This document shows positions 42,049 through 51,636 of a stretch of DNA of 64,000 bases, in pieces (the first letter of the stretch is position 1; each line of letters opens with the position of its first letter). Position numbers and translations under genes: made by a program. The stretch lies in contig NZ_JBBMEX010000008.1 of the NCBI RefSeq assembly GCF_040096355.1, positions 106,038-170,037 on the forward strand, given 5' to 3'. Source of the DNA: Maccoyibacter intestinihominis. Its GTDB lineage: Bacteria; Bacillota; Clostridia; Lachnospirales; Lachnospiraceae. A model generated the notes under the pieces. It had not been told where the DNA came from, ran no database searches, and saw only the letters and a program-made list of their open reading frames with translations.

Positions 42049-42126
42049 GCCCTGCTGCTCATCAGCAGTGGTACAGCAGTTGGTGTTACTGTATATGAAA
42101 AAAAGAAAAAGGGTAGAGTTTTATAA
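42049..42126 (+). pseudogene. C-terminal tail of a lost surface protein
   Basis: Reads ALLLISSGTAVGVTVYEKKKKGRVL and a stop: a membrane segment followed by a basic tail as at the end of sortase-anchored proteins. The rest of the gene is absent, replaced by the IS110 remnant. Only about 25 codons, so support is limited. Confidence 0.4.
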
Positions 42127-42150
42127 GAAATAAAAGCTGCAGGCAAAACA

Positions 42151-42201
42151 AAGCCGCTGCCGGTAAGATCCCATTACAGAGGATTCTTATGGCAGCGGCT
42201 T
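42151..42201 (-). terminator. Terminator after the minus-strand AIM24 gene
   Basis: AAGCCGCTGCC (42151-42161) pairs with GGCAGCGGCTT (42191-42201); read on the minus strand it is followed by TGTTTTG. Confidence 0.7.
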
Positions 42202-42244
42202 ACTACATTGCTGCATCAAATATCGAAGATATAAACAGCAATCT

Positions 42245-43096
42245 TTATTTTACTTTAGAATGACTGGTATTCATATTCATGCTCTTCGTACTGGAAAGAC
42301 CAAGCATCTGTGCCAGATCGAGTGTATCGTAAACCTTGATCGTCGGTGCTAACCAGACCTGACCGGTACCACGATATACATTGACGAGACCTTCGCCGCT
42401 GACAGCGGAACCCATCAGAGTCTTGGCACTGCGTTCTACGGTAAAATCTAACGTAGAAGAACGTAAAACAGCAAAATTGCCATCGACTTTTAAGGTGTCG
42501 TTTTCTAAATCAATGATATCCACTTCGGACATTGGTACCGTAGATTCTAAGATGACGATACCAGGACCGGTAAGCTGCTGCTGGAAGAAACTTTCACCGC
42601 CTGCGACAGCAGAGGAGAGGTTTCTTTGTGAGATCACTTTTACGGAAACACTGCCCTGTGCACAATAGAACATGCCGTCATCCACGATAATGGATTCATT
42701 TGCTGCAAGCTCTAACACCAAGAAATGCTTAAAAGAAGGCTCTAATACTAAAAGTCCGGTTCCCGAGTATTCCGGCTGTGCCATCTGTTCTCCGGTAACG
42801 GCACCACGGACTAATTTTCCAAGGGCATTTCCGAGAGTGACACCACTGACCATTTCAATATTTCCCTGGAAATAGCTCATTGCACCGCGCTCGATCGTTA
42901 CTTTTTCGTTGTTCAGATACAGTGCGATCTGACGTACATGGATGTGTTGCTGTTCCATGAAGTAAATCTGCTGTGCCATGGAAGCATTTGAGAGTCCGAG
43001 AAGTTTTTCATATTCTAAGACTTCAACTTTTAATCCTCCACTTGTAAATTCTTCAATTACTTTGACGTTTTCTCTTGTTCCTGTTGCTGTTTTCAT
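42245..43096 (-). CDS. AIM24-family protein of the Ter locus
   Basis: About 283 residues of repeating beta strands, with Gly-rich turns such as GAMSYFQGNIEMVSG, GTGLLVLEPS and GTGQVWLAPT typical of the AIM24 (TIM-barrel-unrelated, tryptophan-RNA-binding-attenuator-like) fold. The family has no firm activity but recurs in Ter stress loci. I chose the start at 43096, where AGGAGG lies 10 bases upstream; an upstream ATG at 43138 would overlap the lyase stop. Second gene of a two-gene minus-strand unit with the lyase. Confidence 0.82.
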   Translation of the reverse strand: MKTATGTRENVKVIEEFTSGGLKVEVLEYEKLLGLSNASMAQQIYFMEQQHIHVRQIALYLNNEKVTIERGAMSYFQGNIEMVSGVTLGNALGKLVRGAVTGEQMAQPEYSGTGLLVLEPSFKHFLVLELAANESIIVDDGMFYCAQGSVSVKVISQRNLSSAVAGGESFFQQQLTGPGIVILESTVPMSEVDIIDLENDTLKVDGNFAVLRSSTLDFTVERSAKTLMGSAVSGEGLVNVYRGTGQVWLAPTIKVYDTLDLAQMLGLSSTKSMNMNTSHSKVK

Positions 43097-43137
43097 ATGT
43101 AAATAACCTCCTAGTATAGGTGTTTTTGGGTACGACA

Positions 43138-44118
43138 TCAGAGTGCAGAAGATTCGCTGTCGACAACTCCGAAAGCCTCTGCCAGCATCAATATCTGCAT
43201 TGCCCAGTTAGAATGTGTCTTACATTCGTTCATGCGGGCTTTTTTAACGTTGCCATGGACCAGAGAAGGAGCAGTTTCCTCCCAGTGTAAAATGGCTTTG
43301 GCATCCTCATAATCTTCCTTAGATACGCGGTAGGCATCGTTGACCAGAGGAATCTGGTTTGGATGAATCACGGTTTTTCCGGTAAATCCACAAAGCCTGT
43401 CCTGTGCCAGTTCCGCTTTTAAACCACGGTCCCAGCCGGAGCCGTTGTAATATTCCCAGACCGGACCGGAAATCACATAGTCCATGCCAAACACGGTAAT
43501 GATATCCGAAAAAATATCCGAGATCGGACGGATATCGTGGATCGACTGGGTAACGTGGCGGCGAAAGCCAAAAACATGGCATAAGTCGTTGCCGCCGACA
43601 CGGATGTTTAAAACGAGTGGTTCGATAGCGTCTAATTTTTCTTTTAAAGTATATAAGATCTGATGACGATGTTGTAAGTGGATCATAGAAGGACTTTCAA
43701 AAATCGGCATCATATAAATCGCACGGTTGTAACGTTCATTTACAGAAAGAATCTCAGAAATATAGGAATCTGCATTTTCCAAAGAAAACTTTGGAATAAT
43801 AAATCCTGTGATCAGAATACCGGCATCCCCAAAACGTTCCATCAGATCAGGAATCTGTTGTGGAGAGCGTACTCTTATGAAAATTTTTGGGAGAAAAAAA
43901 AGATGTTTCTTTTTTTCATTAAAAAGTGTATGAATCGTTTGTACCAGCTCATGCTCTGCCTCCGCAATGCGGTCATCCCGGATCGTATCTTCTAAACAGA
44001 CCGCAAGAGAAAAATGCCTGCCAAACCGTTCGTGGATCAGTGAATTTGCCAGTGACTTGTGGTTGGCCGGACAGTAAAGCAGAGGCCCCACGCTGTAATA
44101 CAGAATAGAATCTTTCAT
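43138..44118 (-). CDS. HpcH/HpaI/citrate-lyase-like C-C bond lyase of the Ter pathway
   Basis: 326 residues with the TIM-barrel pattern of the C-C_Bond_Lyase family: SLAVCLEDTI near the N-terminus, an RVRSP strand, MPIFESPSMI, LNIRVGGNDLCHVFGF (metal or substrate site) and GKTVIHPNQIPLVND at the C-terminal end, all hallmarks of CitE-like enzymes. In the Ter systems it is predicted to act with the phosphoribosyltransferases and HAD enzyme to make a nucleoside-like product. AAGGAG lies 8 bases before the ATG; divergent from YceG with a 129-base shared upstream region. Confidence 0.87.
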   Translation of the reverse strand: MKDSILYYSVGPLLYCPANHKSLANSLIHERFGRHFSLAVCLEDTIRDDRIAEAEHELVQTIHTLFNEKKKHLFFLPKIFIRVRSPQQIPDLMERFGDAGILITGFIIPKFSLENADSYISEILSVNERYNRAIYMMPIFESPSMIHLQHRHQILYTLKEKLDAIEPLVLNIRVGGNDLCHVFGFRRHVTQSIHDIRPISDIFSDIITVFGMDYVISGPVWEYYNGSGWDRGLKAELAQDRLCGFTGKTVIHPNQIPLVNDAYRVSKEDYEDAKAILHWEETAPSLVHGNVKKARMNECKTHSNWAMQILMLAEAFGVVDSESSAL

Positions 44119-44247
44119 GTAAGTAACTCCTTGTCACATAATCACTTTTATTGTACCATTCCCGGAAATAAATTAACAGTGTTATTTTTAGATTTAGTGT
44201 GCTAGAATAAGTGCAGGTAAAGCATAACACAAGGAAGGGATAACCGT

Positions 44248-46521
44248 ATGTTTACACGCGGAATCATTCAAAATACAGAGGACTATTTTAAAGAATTAAA
44301 TCAGCGTCCGGACAAGTGCATTTATTTTTACCGGATGAATGGATATAATGACAAGTGCAGACAGTTTATCGGAGAATATGCGAAAGAAGCGAGAAAATCC
44401 GGTGTTGTCATTGAAGGAAAGATTGCAAATCCGACTGAACAGAATCTCTCCTATTATGAAGAAATCATGGGGATGGATTTTCAGATGAGCATGGGATTTT
44501 TACTGACAAGTCTGAAAAAATGGCTTCCCCGCATGAACGATTATCAGAGAGAAAATGTGGCAGCAGCATTTTACGATACGTTGGATGCAATGCGAAAAGA
44601 GGGCAAAAACGAGAATATGCTGAAAAATGCCTATATCAAGTTTATGTGCTGGTTTTATTATAAGTTTGAGTGTATGGTCAATAATCTGGGTGAAAACAAT
44701 GTGCCAAAGATTTTATACGAAGGAACGATCAGTAATTATGAATTAAAGATATTGGATATTTTAGCGGGTGCCGGCTGTGATATTCTGCTGTTGCAGTATC
44801 AGGGAGATGCACCGTATCAGAAGCTAGATGCAGGCTCAAAGATTTCAAAGGAACTGGTGCTTGAAAATATGCAGCCGTTTCCGGAGGGATTCAGCCTGAA
44901 AAATCTTCAGGAAGATATGGAAAAAGAAAAAGACAAAGAACGGTTGTATGGAACTTTACCGACCGTACATGCATGTACGAATGCATGGATTCACGGAGAG
45001 GGCTTAGAGGATTTTAAAATGGCGGCACGTCTGCGTGGCGAAGATACCGGATTTTTTTACAACTGTTTTTGTAGGATGACAGGCGTAGAGGATAAACTGA
45101 CCTATCTGAATGAACTGTATCAGTTCCGCTTAGAGTTAAAAAACAGTGGCAGAAATATGCTGATCTTAGAGCGGGAAATTCCGGTTCCGACCATGGAAGA
45201 GATCAGTGCGATCCGAAGAAATACCTATAATAATGTGGAGCAGATGTTGTTCGATCTGTCTGTAAACATTAAATATTCACAAAATATAGAGCTGCAGCGA
45301 TTGATGAATCAGGCTTTCATTGATATAATGTTAGAAGAGTTGGAAATTTCAGGAATGAATGTAAACCGGCTGACAAATAAAGCAGTCTATCTGCTCTGTT
45401 GGTTAAAAAGATATCAAAAGGAGCTGTTTGAAGGCTGGGAAATGCCCAAGATCGGCTGTTTTATCTATCTGGGTGGATGCAGGAATGAGAATGAAGCACT
45501 GTTTGTAAGGATGTTAGCAAGGCTGCCGGTGGATGTGCTGATCTTAAATCCGAATCAGGATACCGCCTGCTGTTTAAGTGATAAGCTGTTGTATGAGATT
45601 CATTATACGGAATCCTTAGCAGTGGAGCATTTTCCAAATGAAGGCAGGGAAGTGCAGATGGGCACTGCCGCTTATCATGCGGAGCGGGAATTAGATACCA
45701 TCATGTATCAGGACTCCGGGATCTATCGCAACCAGCAGTATGGAAAAGCAAATGCAGTCATGTTAAGGACGATGTATGAAGAAATCCCGATTCTGTGGGA
45801 TCAGGAAGTGAAGTACCGTCCGAATTTCAGTGTTACGGATTCGGTAGTCAATATCCCGGTGATTTTTGCAAAAGTGTCGGGAGTCAAAGACGGACAGTTA
45901 GCACCGTACTGGTCAGGGATCAAAAGCCTGATGACGGAAGAAACATATGTCATTTCCAAAGCACCGTTTATTGAGTCAACGGATGCCAATCCGATCAAGG
46001 CACATGCGACGGAATTTTATAAAAACAACAGACTGCAAAGGGAAAAGATCAAATCGCATCCTGTATACCGCTATGGAGTCTTACGCGAAGAGATGCAGGA
46101 TTATATTTTAGATAAATTAGGACTTCTGATCGCACAGAAGACGATCAGGGGAACAGGAGAGAACGGTACGGAATATACGATCATTTCTACGGTTCTGAAC
46201 ATGAATAAGGATATAATAAGGATGATTCAGAAGTTTGATTTTACGAAGAAGAATCCGAAACTTATCTATATCAATACGACAGAGACAGTAATATCTCTCG
46301 AGGACAGTATTTTGACGGCGTTTCTGAGCCTGCTCGGGTTTGATGTGGTATTTTTTGTACCGACCGGATATCAGAGCGTGGAAAAGTATTTTAACACAAA
46401 AGTGATGGAAGAGCATCAGATCGGGGAATACCTGTATGATCTGCAGGTTCCGAATTTTGAGCTGATTCCATCAGGAACGCGTCAGTCATGGCGTGACAGA
46501 CTATTTAAACGAGGAGGTTGA
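44248..46521 (+). CDS. yceG: YceG-family Ter-locus protein
   Basis: 757 residues without signal peptide or membrane segments. It matches the YceG_bac family by repeated landmarks (YFKELNQRPDKCIYFYRMNGY, FYDTLDAMRKEGKN, IFLGG-like WEMPKIGCFIYLGGC, VLILNPNQ), and the next gene is a TelA homologue, giving the Bacillus yceG-yceH order. Its biochemical role is unknown; it is a constant member of Ter/TelA operons. AAGGAAGGG precedes the ATG, 129 bases from the divergent lyase gene; a palindromic TAACAGTGTTA lies in that gap. Confidence 0.85.
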   Translation: MFTRGIIQNTEDYFKELNQRPDKCIYFYRMNGYNDKCRQFIGEYAKEARKSGVVIEGKIANPTEQNLSYYEEIMGMDFQMSMGFLLTSLKKWLPRMNDYQRENVAAAFYDTLDAMRKEGKNENMLKNAYIKFMCWFYYKFECMVNNLGENNVPKILYEGTISNYELKILDILAGAGCDILLLQYQGDAPYQKLDAGSKISKELVLENMQPFPEGFSLKNLQEDMEKEKDKERLYGTLPTVHACTNAWIHGEGLEDFKMAARLRGEDTGFFYNCFCRMTGVEDKLTYLNELYQFRLELKNSGRNMLILEREIPVPTMEEISAIRRNTYNNVEQMLFDLSVNIKYSQNIELQRLMNQAFIDIMLEELEISGMNVNRLTNKAVYLLCWLKRYQKELFEGWEMPKIGCFIYLGGCRNENEALFVRMLARLPVDVLILNPNQDTACCLSDKLLYEIHYTESLAVEHFPNEGREVQMGTAAYHAERELDTIMYQDSGIYRNQQYGKANAVMLRTMYEEIPILWDQEVKYRPNFSVTDSVVNIPVIFAKVSGVKDGQLAPYWSGIKSLMTEETYVISKAPFIESTDANPIKAHATEFYKNNRLQREKIKSHPVYRYGVLREEMQDYILDKLGLLIAQKTIRGTGENGTEYTIISTVLNMNKDIIRMIQKFDFTKKNPKLIYINTTETVISLEDSILTAFLSLLGFDVVFFVPTGYQSVEKYFNTKVMEEHQIGEYLYDLQVPNFELIPSGTRQSWRDRLFKRGG

Positions 46522-46523
46522 CA

Positions 46524-47669
46524 ATGGGTCTTGATTTTGGAAAAACCGCACAGCAGACAATGACAGCCGTGCCGGAGGAAAAAAACGAGATTGAGGTAGT
46601 CAAAGAGTATGACATTGTAGCTGACAGACAGCAGATGAATGCAGATTTGGTAAACTCAAAAGAGGTGGATGACTTAGTAAGTACGATTGAGGTACATAAT
46701 CTTGAGACGATCGTATCGTTTGGTGCAGAGGCGGCAGAAGAGATTTCGAAAGCGTCGGATATCGTCTTAAACAGTATGAATATGTCTCAGTTGGATGATT
46801 CAAGTGAGATGTTGAATACACTTGCAAAGATTATGTCGAAGTTCGATATTGAAGAGATAAAAGACAATCCGGGACTTTTCGGAAAACTGTTTGGAAATAT
46901 GAGAAAACAGTTAGATAAGATCCTCGATAAGTATCATACCATGGGAGACGAAGTTGATAAGATCTATGTGCAGTTAAAGCAGTATGAATCAGAGATCAAA
47001 CAGTCGAACCGCAAATTGAACCAGATGTTTGAAGCCAATGTCGGTTATTATCACGAACTGGTAAAATATATTTTAGCCGGAGAGCAGGGCTGTCGGGAAT
47101 TAGAAGCATATATCGCACAGCGCCAGGCAGACATGGAAGCAACCGGAGATAATTCCATTCAGTTTGAGATCCAGAGTCTGCAGCAGTCTTTGATGATGTT
47201 AGAGCAGAGAACACAGGATTTAAGAACTGCGGAAAATGTAGCGATGCAGTCTGTTCCTATGATAAAGACCATGGAATTCAGCAATATGAATTTAGTGCGT
47301 AAGATCAATTCCGCATTTATCGTAACACTTCCGGTATTTAAGCAGGCACTGGCACAGGCAATTATGTTAAAACGCCAGAAAATCCAGGCAGAGGCAATGT
47401 CAGCACTGGATCAAAAGACCAATGAGATGCTGATCAAAAATGCCCGCAATACCGTAGAGCAGTCAAAGATGACTGCACAGTTAGCTTCCGGCAGCTCCAT
47501 AAAAATAGAGACTTTAGAAACAACCTGGAGAACCATTGTCAATGGTATTGACGAGACAAAGCAGATTCAGGAAAATGCGAGAAAACAGCGTATTGAGGAT
47601 CAGGCAAGACTTGAAAATATCAAAGCAGAGTTCAACAGGATGTATCATATGCCGAATCAAGGCAAATAA
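46524..47669 (+). CDS. telA: TelA-family toxic anion resistance protein (YceH-like)
   Basis: About 381 residues, almost wholly helical, with long coiled-coil stretches (IQFEIQSLQQSLMMLEQRTQDL) and the conserved TelA core (NAIMLKRQKIQAEAMSALDQKTNEMLIKNA is close to the family consensus). The ATG at 46524 is preceded by GAGGAGG (46511-46517); a TTG at 46518 overlaps the YceG stop. TelA proteins are linked to tellurite and cell-envelope stress resistance, probably as cytoplasmic scaffolds. Confidence 0.9.
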   Translation: MGLDFGKTAQQTMTAVPEEKNEIEVVKEYDIVADRQQMNADLVNSKEVDDLVSTIEVHNLETIVSFGAEAAEEISKASDIVLNSMNMSQLDDSSEMLNTLAKIMSKFDIEEIKDNPGLFGKLFGNMRKQLDKILDKYHTMGDEVDKIYVQLKQYESEIKQSNRKLNQMFEANVGYYHELVKYILAGEQGCRELEAYIAQRQADMEATGDNSIQFEIQSLQQSLMMLEQRTQDLRTAENVAMQSVPMIKTMEFSNMNLVRKINSAFIVTLPVFKQALAQAIMLKRQKIQAEAMSALDQKTNEMLIKNARNTVEQSKMTAQLASGSSIKIETLETTWRTIVNGIDETKQIQENARKQRIEDQARLENIKAEFNRMYHMPNQGK

Positions 47670-47693
47670 GATTGCACAAGGAGGAAACAAGAT

Positions 47694-48275
47694 ATGCCAA
47701 TTAATTTATCAAAAGGACAGAAAGTAGATTTAACAAAGGGAAATCCGGGATTAAAAAATATCATGGTCGGCTTAGGCTGGGATGTCAATGCATTTGATTC
47801 AGGAGCCGATTTCGACTTAGATGCAGCAGCATTTTTGGTAGGGGAGAATGGAAAATGCCCGACAGAAAAAGAGTTCGTATTTTATGGAAACTTGGTACAT
47901 CCAAGTGAGTCCGTAAAACATATGGGAGACAACCTGACCGGAGAAGGTGACGGAGATGATGAGCAGATTCAGATCGACCTGAGCAAGATCCCTGCAAATA
48001 TCTCAAAAGTGGCATTTACGGTAACGATTTATGATGCAGAGACAAGAAGACAGAACTTCGGACAGGTATCGAATGCATTTATCCGTATTGTCGATGAGAC
48101 AACCAATCAGGAACTGATCCGTTATGACCTAGGTGAGGACTTCTCAATCGAGACAGCCGTTGTCGTAGGCGAGTTATACCGTCATGACGGCGAGTGGAAA
48201 TTTAACGCAATCGGAAGCGGCTTCCAGGGTGGTCTTGCAGCACTCTGCGGTCACTATGGAATTGATGTAGCATAG
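47694..48275 (+). CDS. terD: TerD-family protein 1
   Basis: 193 residues, full length for TerD. The Ca2+-binding region is intact (GWDVNAFDSGADFDLDAAAFLV and GDNLTGEGDGDDEQI), as are VYRHDGEWKFNAIGSGF at the end. TerD domains bind calcium and may form a membrane-proximal stress complex with TelA/YceG. GGAGG lies before the ATG; 10 bases separate it from the second TerD gene. Confidence 0.95.
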   Translation: MPINLSKGQKVDLTKGNPGLKNIMVGLGWDVNAFDSGADFDLDAAAFLVGENGKCPTEKEFVFYGNLVHPSESVKHMGDNLTGEGDGDDEQIQIDLSKIPANISKVAFTVTIYDAETRRQNFGQVSNAFIRIVDETTNQELIRYDLGEDFSIETAVVVGELYRHDGEWKFNAIGSGFQGGLAALCGHYGIDVA

Positions 48276-48285
48276 GAGGAAAAAT

Positions 48286-48873
48286 ATGTCAATCAGTTTA
48301 CAAAAAGGACAGAAGGTAAGCCTGTCCAAAGAAAGTGCAGGACTTTCCACCGTATTGATCGGACTTGGCTGGGATGAGGCAAAAAGAAGAGGCGGACTCT
48401 TCGGACTGAAGCCAAAGCCAATCGATTGTGATGCTTCTGCCTTTCTTCTAAAAAATGGAAAATTAGCAGATAAGACAGATATCGTATATTTTGGAAACTT
48501 ACATCACAAATCCGGCACCGTACAGCATTTAGGTGACAACTTAACCGGAGAGGGTGACGGAGATGATGAGCAGATCGTGGTAGATTTATCAAAGATCCCT
48601 GCCGAATATGACCGGATCGTCATTGTGGTAAATATCTATCATGCCGTACAGAGAAAGCAGCATTTTGGTATGATCGAGAATGCGTTTATCCGTTTAGTAG
48701 ATGGAAAGAATAACCGTGAGATGTGTAAATATGATCTGTCGGAAGATTACAGCGATATGACAGCGATGATCTTCGGAGAGGTTTACCGTCATGATGGCGA
48801 GTGGAAATTCAATGCCATCGGTCAGGGTACCAAAGATCCCGGAATCGCAGAATTAGCAACAAGATATAAATAA
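48286..48873 (+). CDS. terD: TerD-family protein 2
   Basis: 195 residues, a paralogue of the preceding gene; GDNLTGEGDGDDEQI is identical. It differs by an insertion after GLGWDEA (KRRGGLFGLKPKPIDCDASAF), which alters the first acidic loop to a single DCD, so calcium binding may be tuned. Same operon, GGAGG before the ATG. Confidence 0.95.
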   Translation: MSISLQKGQKVSLSKESAGLSTVLIGLGWDEAKRRGGLFGLKPKPIDCDASAFLLKNGKLADKTDIVYFGNLHHKSGTVQHLGDNLTGEGDGDDEQIVVDLSKIPAEYDRIVIVVNIYHAVQRKQHFGMIENAFIRLVDGKNNREMCKYDLSEDYSDMTAMIFGEVYRHDGEWKFNAIGQGTKDPGIAELATRYK

Positions 48874-48972
48874 AAGTTTTGCTAAGAAAGAAGGAGAGAC
48901 TAAAAATAACTGGTTTCTTCTTCTTTTCTATGATATAGTTAACAAAATCATACTGAAGGAGGAGTATAAGAA

Positions 48973-51633
48973 ATGAAGTTTAACGGACTCACAGACCGGG
49001 AAGTAGAAGAATCCCGAGAAAAGCATGGGTCAAATGCAATCCCTGATTCAGAGCCAACCACTTTCTGGCAGGAATTTAAGGAGACTTTCGGGGATCCGAT
49101 GATCAAGATCCTGTTAGCGATCGCAGCTTTGATGATCGTTATGTTTTTCTTTGGCTATGCAGAAATCTATGAGCCATTAGGAACGATCGTTGCAGTATTG
49201 ATCGTAGCATTTGTGTCTGCAAAGACCGGTGTGGCAAGTGATACGAAATATCGTGAATTAAAGGACAGTACCAAAAAAGACCAGTGTAAGGTGCACCGCA
49301 ATGGTGTCGTTGTAGTCATTGATGTAGACGATGTGGTTGTAGGAGATAAGGTACTCTTGCAGGCAGGAGATAAGATTCCGGCAGACGGTATTTTGATCTC
49401 CGGGAATCTGCATGTGGACAACTCTGCGTTAAACGGAGAAGCAGAAGAGTGTAAAAAGACAGAAGCACCACAAGATTTTCAGTTAGCAGATGATATTACC
49501 GGAGAAACTTTCGTAGATCAGCATTCTCTGTTCCGTGGAGCAGTGGTCTTTGACGGTGAAGGTATCTTAGATGTCAGAAAAGTCGGCTTACAGACCATGA
49601 TGGGTAAGATGGCAGAGGAGATGCAGGAAGAAGAACCGGATTCTCCGTTAAAGGTCAAATTAGCAAAATTAGCAAAACAGATTTCCACTTTCGGATACAT
49701 CGGAGCCATTGTCATTGCAGTGCTCTATTTTGCATATTTTATCGTATCCGCAGGCGGCCCGTCGCTATACTTTGCAGCGGGTGCAGAGCAGATCATCAAA
49801 GATGTTGTAGAAGCCGTATCCTTAGCAGTCGTTATCATCGTCTGTGCAGTGCCGGAGGGACTTCCTCTGATGATCTCCCTGGTTCTGATGCAGAACACCA
49901 GCAAGATGTTAGACCACAACGTGTTGGTGCGTAAGGCAGAGGGTATTGAAACCGCAGGTTCCTTAAATATTTTATTTAGTGATAAAACAGGTACGATCAC
50001 GAAGGGAAGTCTGGAAGTGGTAGATTTCTTTACGGCAGACGGACAGTCGATCGAGCTGTCACAGCTTGAGCATCACAGTGCCGTAAACGGACTGGTAGAT
50101 CTGGCAATTGGAAAAAATACACGGTCTATGTTCGATGCAACCCACAGGGTGATCGGTGGAAATGCAACCGATCAGGCATTGATGAAGTTTATCGGAGAAG
50201 AGACTTTCCGTGTGCTTGATGCAGACAGGGATTGTGTCGTTTCCTGTTCACAGGGATTTAACTCTACGAATAAATTCAGTCAGGCAAGGATCGACAGTCT
50301 CGGTAAGACTTTTTACAAAGGAGCACCGGAGCGTCTGCTTGCAGTTGCAAAGCATTATCTGGATGCAGAAGGCAATGTAAAAGAGTTAAATCTGGATGTT
50401 TTAAATCAGAAAATTGACGGGTTAGCAACCAAGGCAATGCGTGTTCTTGCCTTTGGATACTCCGAAAAAGAACTGGTAGAAAATACGATCAATGATGATG
50501 TTGTCATCATCGGTTTAGTCGGAATCCGTGACGATGTCCGTCCGGAGGCAAAAGAGGCAATCGAAGAAGTTCAGAATGCGGGAATCCAGGTAGTTATGAT
50601 CACCGGTGACCGTTTAGAGACAGCCGTTGCGATCGCAAAAGATGCAGGATTGTTAAAGGATGAGTCAGATAAGGCACTTTCTTCTGCGCAGTTAAACGAG
50701 ATGTCTGACGAAGAAGTAAAAGCGATCATTCCGCATATCCGTGTGATCGCAAGAGCACTTCCGACAGATAAATCCCGTATGGTAAGACTCTGTCAGGAAA
50801 TGAATTTAGTAGTCGGAATGACCGGTGACGGTGTTAACGACTCTCCGGCATTAAAGAGAGCCGATGTCGGTTTTGCAATGGGAAGTGGTACCGAAGCAGC
50901 CAAAGAAGCCGGAAAAATTGTTATCTTAGATGACAACTTTAAATCGATCAAGGATGCGATCTGGTATGGAAGAACGATTTACCATAATATTTTGAAATTC
51001 TGTAAATTCCAGCTTGTCATCAATGTAACGGCAGTAATTGTCAGTGCGATCGCTCCATTCTTTGGAGTGGAAGAACCATTGAAGGTTACGCATCTGTTAT
51101 TCGTAAACTTAGTTATGGACGGGCTTGGTGCAATTATGCTTGGTAATGAGCCTGCGTTAGAAAAATATATGAAAGAAAAACCAAGAAGAAGAGATGAGAG
51201 CATCATCAGCAAAGCCATGATGGCACAGATTTTGACCATGGGAGCATGGTTGACGGTTATTAGCTTTGTCTATTTAAAACATCCGTTTTTTGCAGGACTG
51301 TTTGAAAATGAAGAACAGCACCTGACCGGATATTTCGTCCTCTTTATTGTCAGTGCATTGTTCAATGGATTCAATGTCCGCGATGATGGATTTGGAATCT
51401 TTAAAGGTTTGAATGAGAATACCGGATTCTTAAAAGTATTCTTTGCAATTATTTTCGTACAGGCATTGATCGTTAACGCACCGCTTGTTCCACTTCAGGT
51501 ATTTACCTGGATCGGAAATATGTTCAGCTGCGTACCGTTTGGGATCAAAGGCTGGATCGCAGTCATCTTATTGGCAGTCACCATGATCCCGGTAGACCTG
51601 ATCCGTAAATGTTTTGTAGGAAAGAAAAATTAA
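48973..51633 (+). CDS. Calcium-type P-ATPase (PMCA/IIB-like)
   Basis: 886 residues with ten predicted helices. The phosphorylation motif is FSDKTGTIT (Asp337), the actuator loop reads NGEAE in place of TGES, the ATP-binding KGAPER is present, and GDGVNDSPALKRADVGFAMG is the hinge. M4 reads VCAVPEGLPL, the Ca2+/Mn2+-type PEGL signature. It should export Ca2+ from the cytoplasm. Placed after two Ca2+-binding TerD genes and before the HAD gene, it suggests that calcium homeostasis is part of this Ter system. GGAGGAG lies 8 bases before the ATG after a 99-base gap. Confidence 0.93.
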   Translation: MKFNGLTDREVEESREKHGSNAIPDSEPTTFWQEFKETFGDPMIKILLAIAALMIVMFFFGYAEIYEPLGTIVAVLIVAFVSAKTGVASDTKYRELKDSTKKDQCKVHRNGVVVVIDVDDVVVGDKVLLQAGDKIPADGILISGNLHVDNSALNGEAEECKKTEAPQDFQLADDITGETFVDQHSLFRGAVVFDGEGILDVRKVGLQTMMGKMAEEMQEEEPDSPLKVKLAKLAKQISTFGYIGAIVIAVLYFAYFIVSAGGPSLYFAAGAEQIIKDVVEAVSLAVVIIVCAVPEGLPLMISLVLMQNTSKMLDHNVLVRKAEGIETAGSLNILFSDKTGTITKGSLEVVDFFTADGQSIELSQLEHHSAVNGLVDLAIGKNTRSMFDATHRVIGGNATDQALMKFIGEETFRVLDADRDCVVSCSQGFNSTNKFSQARIDSLGKTFYKGAPERLLAVAKHYLDAEGNVKELNLDVLNQKIDGLATKAMRVLAFGYSEKELVENTINDDVVIIGLVGIRDDVRPEAKEAIEEVQNAGIQVVMITGDRLETAVAIAKDAGLLKDESDKALSSAQLNEMSDEEVKAIIPHIRVIARALPTDKSRMVRLCQEMNLVVGMTGDGVNDSPALKRADVGFAMGSGTEAAKEAGKIVILDDNFKSIKDAIWYGRTIYHNILKFCKFQLVINVTAVIVSAIAPFFGVEEPLKVTHLLFVNLVMDGLGAIMLGNEPALEKYMKEKPRRRDESIISKAMMAQILTMGAWLTVISFVYLKHPFFAGLFENEEQHLTGYFVLFIVSALFNGFNVRDDGFGIFKGLNENTGFLKVFFAIIFVQALIVNAPLVPLQVFTWIGNMFSCVPFGIKGWIAVILLAVTMIPVDLIRKCFVGKKN

Positions 51634-51636
51634 CTT

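Noticed and set aside
41597..42049. A 150-codon plus-strand frame between the Ter genes
   Set aside because: The opposite strand reads as IS110 transposase fragments, so the frame is a shadow of that remnant.
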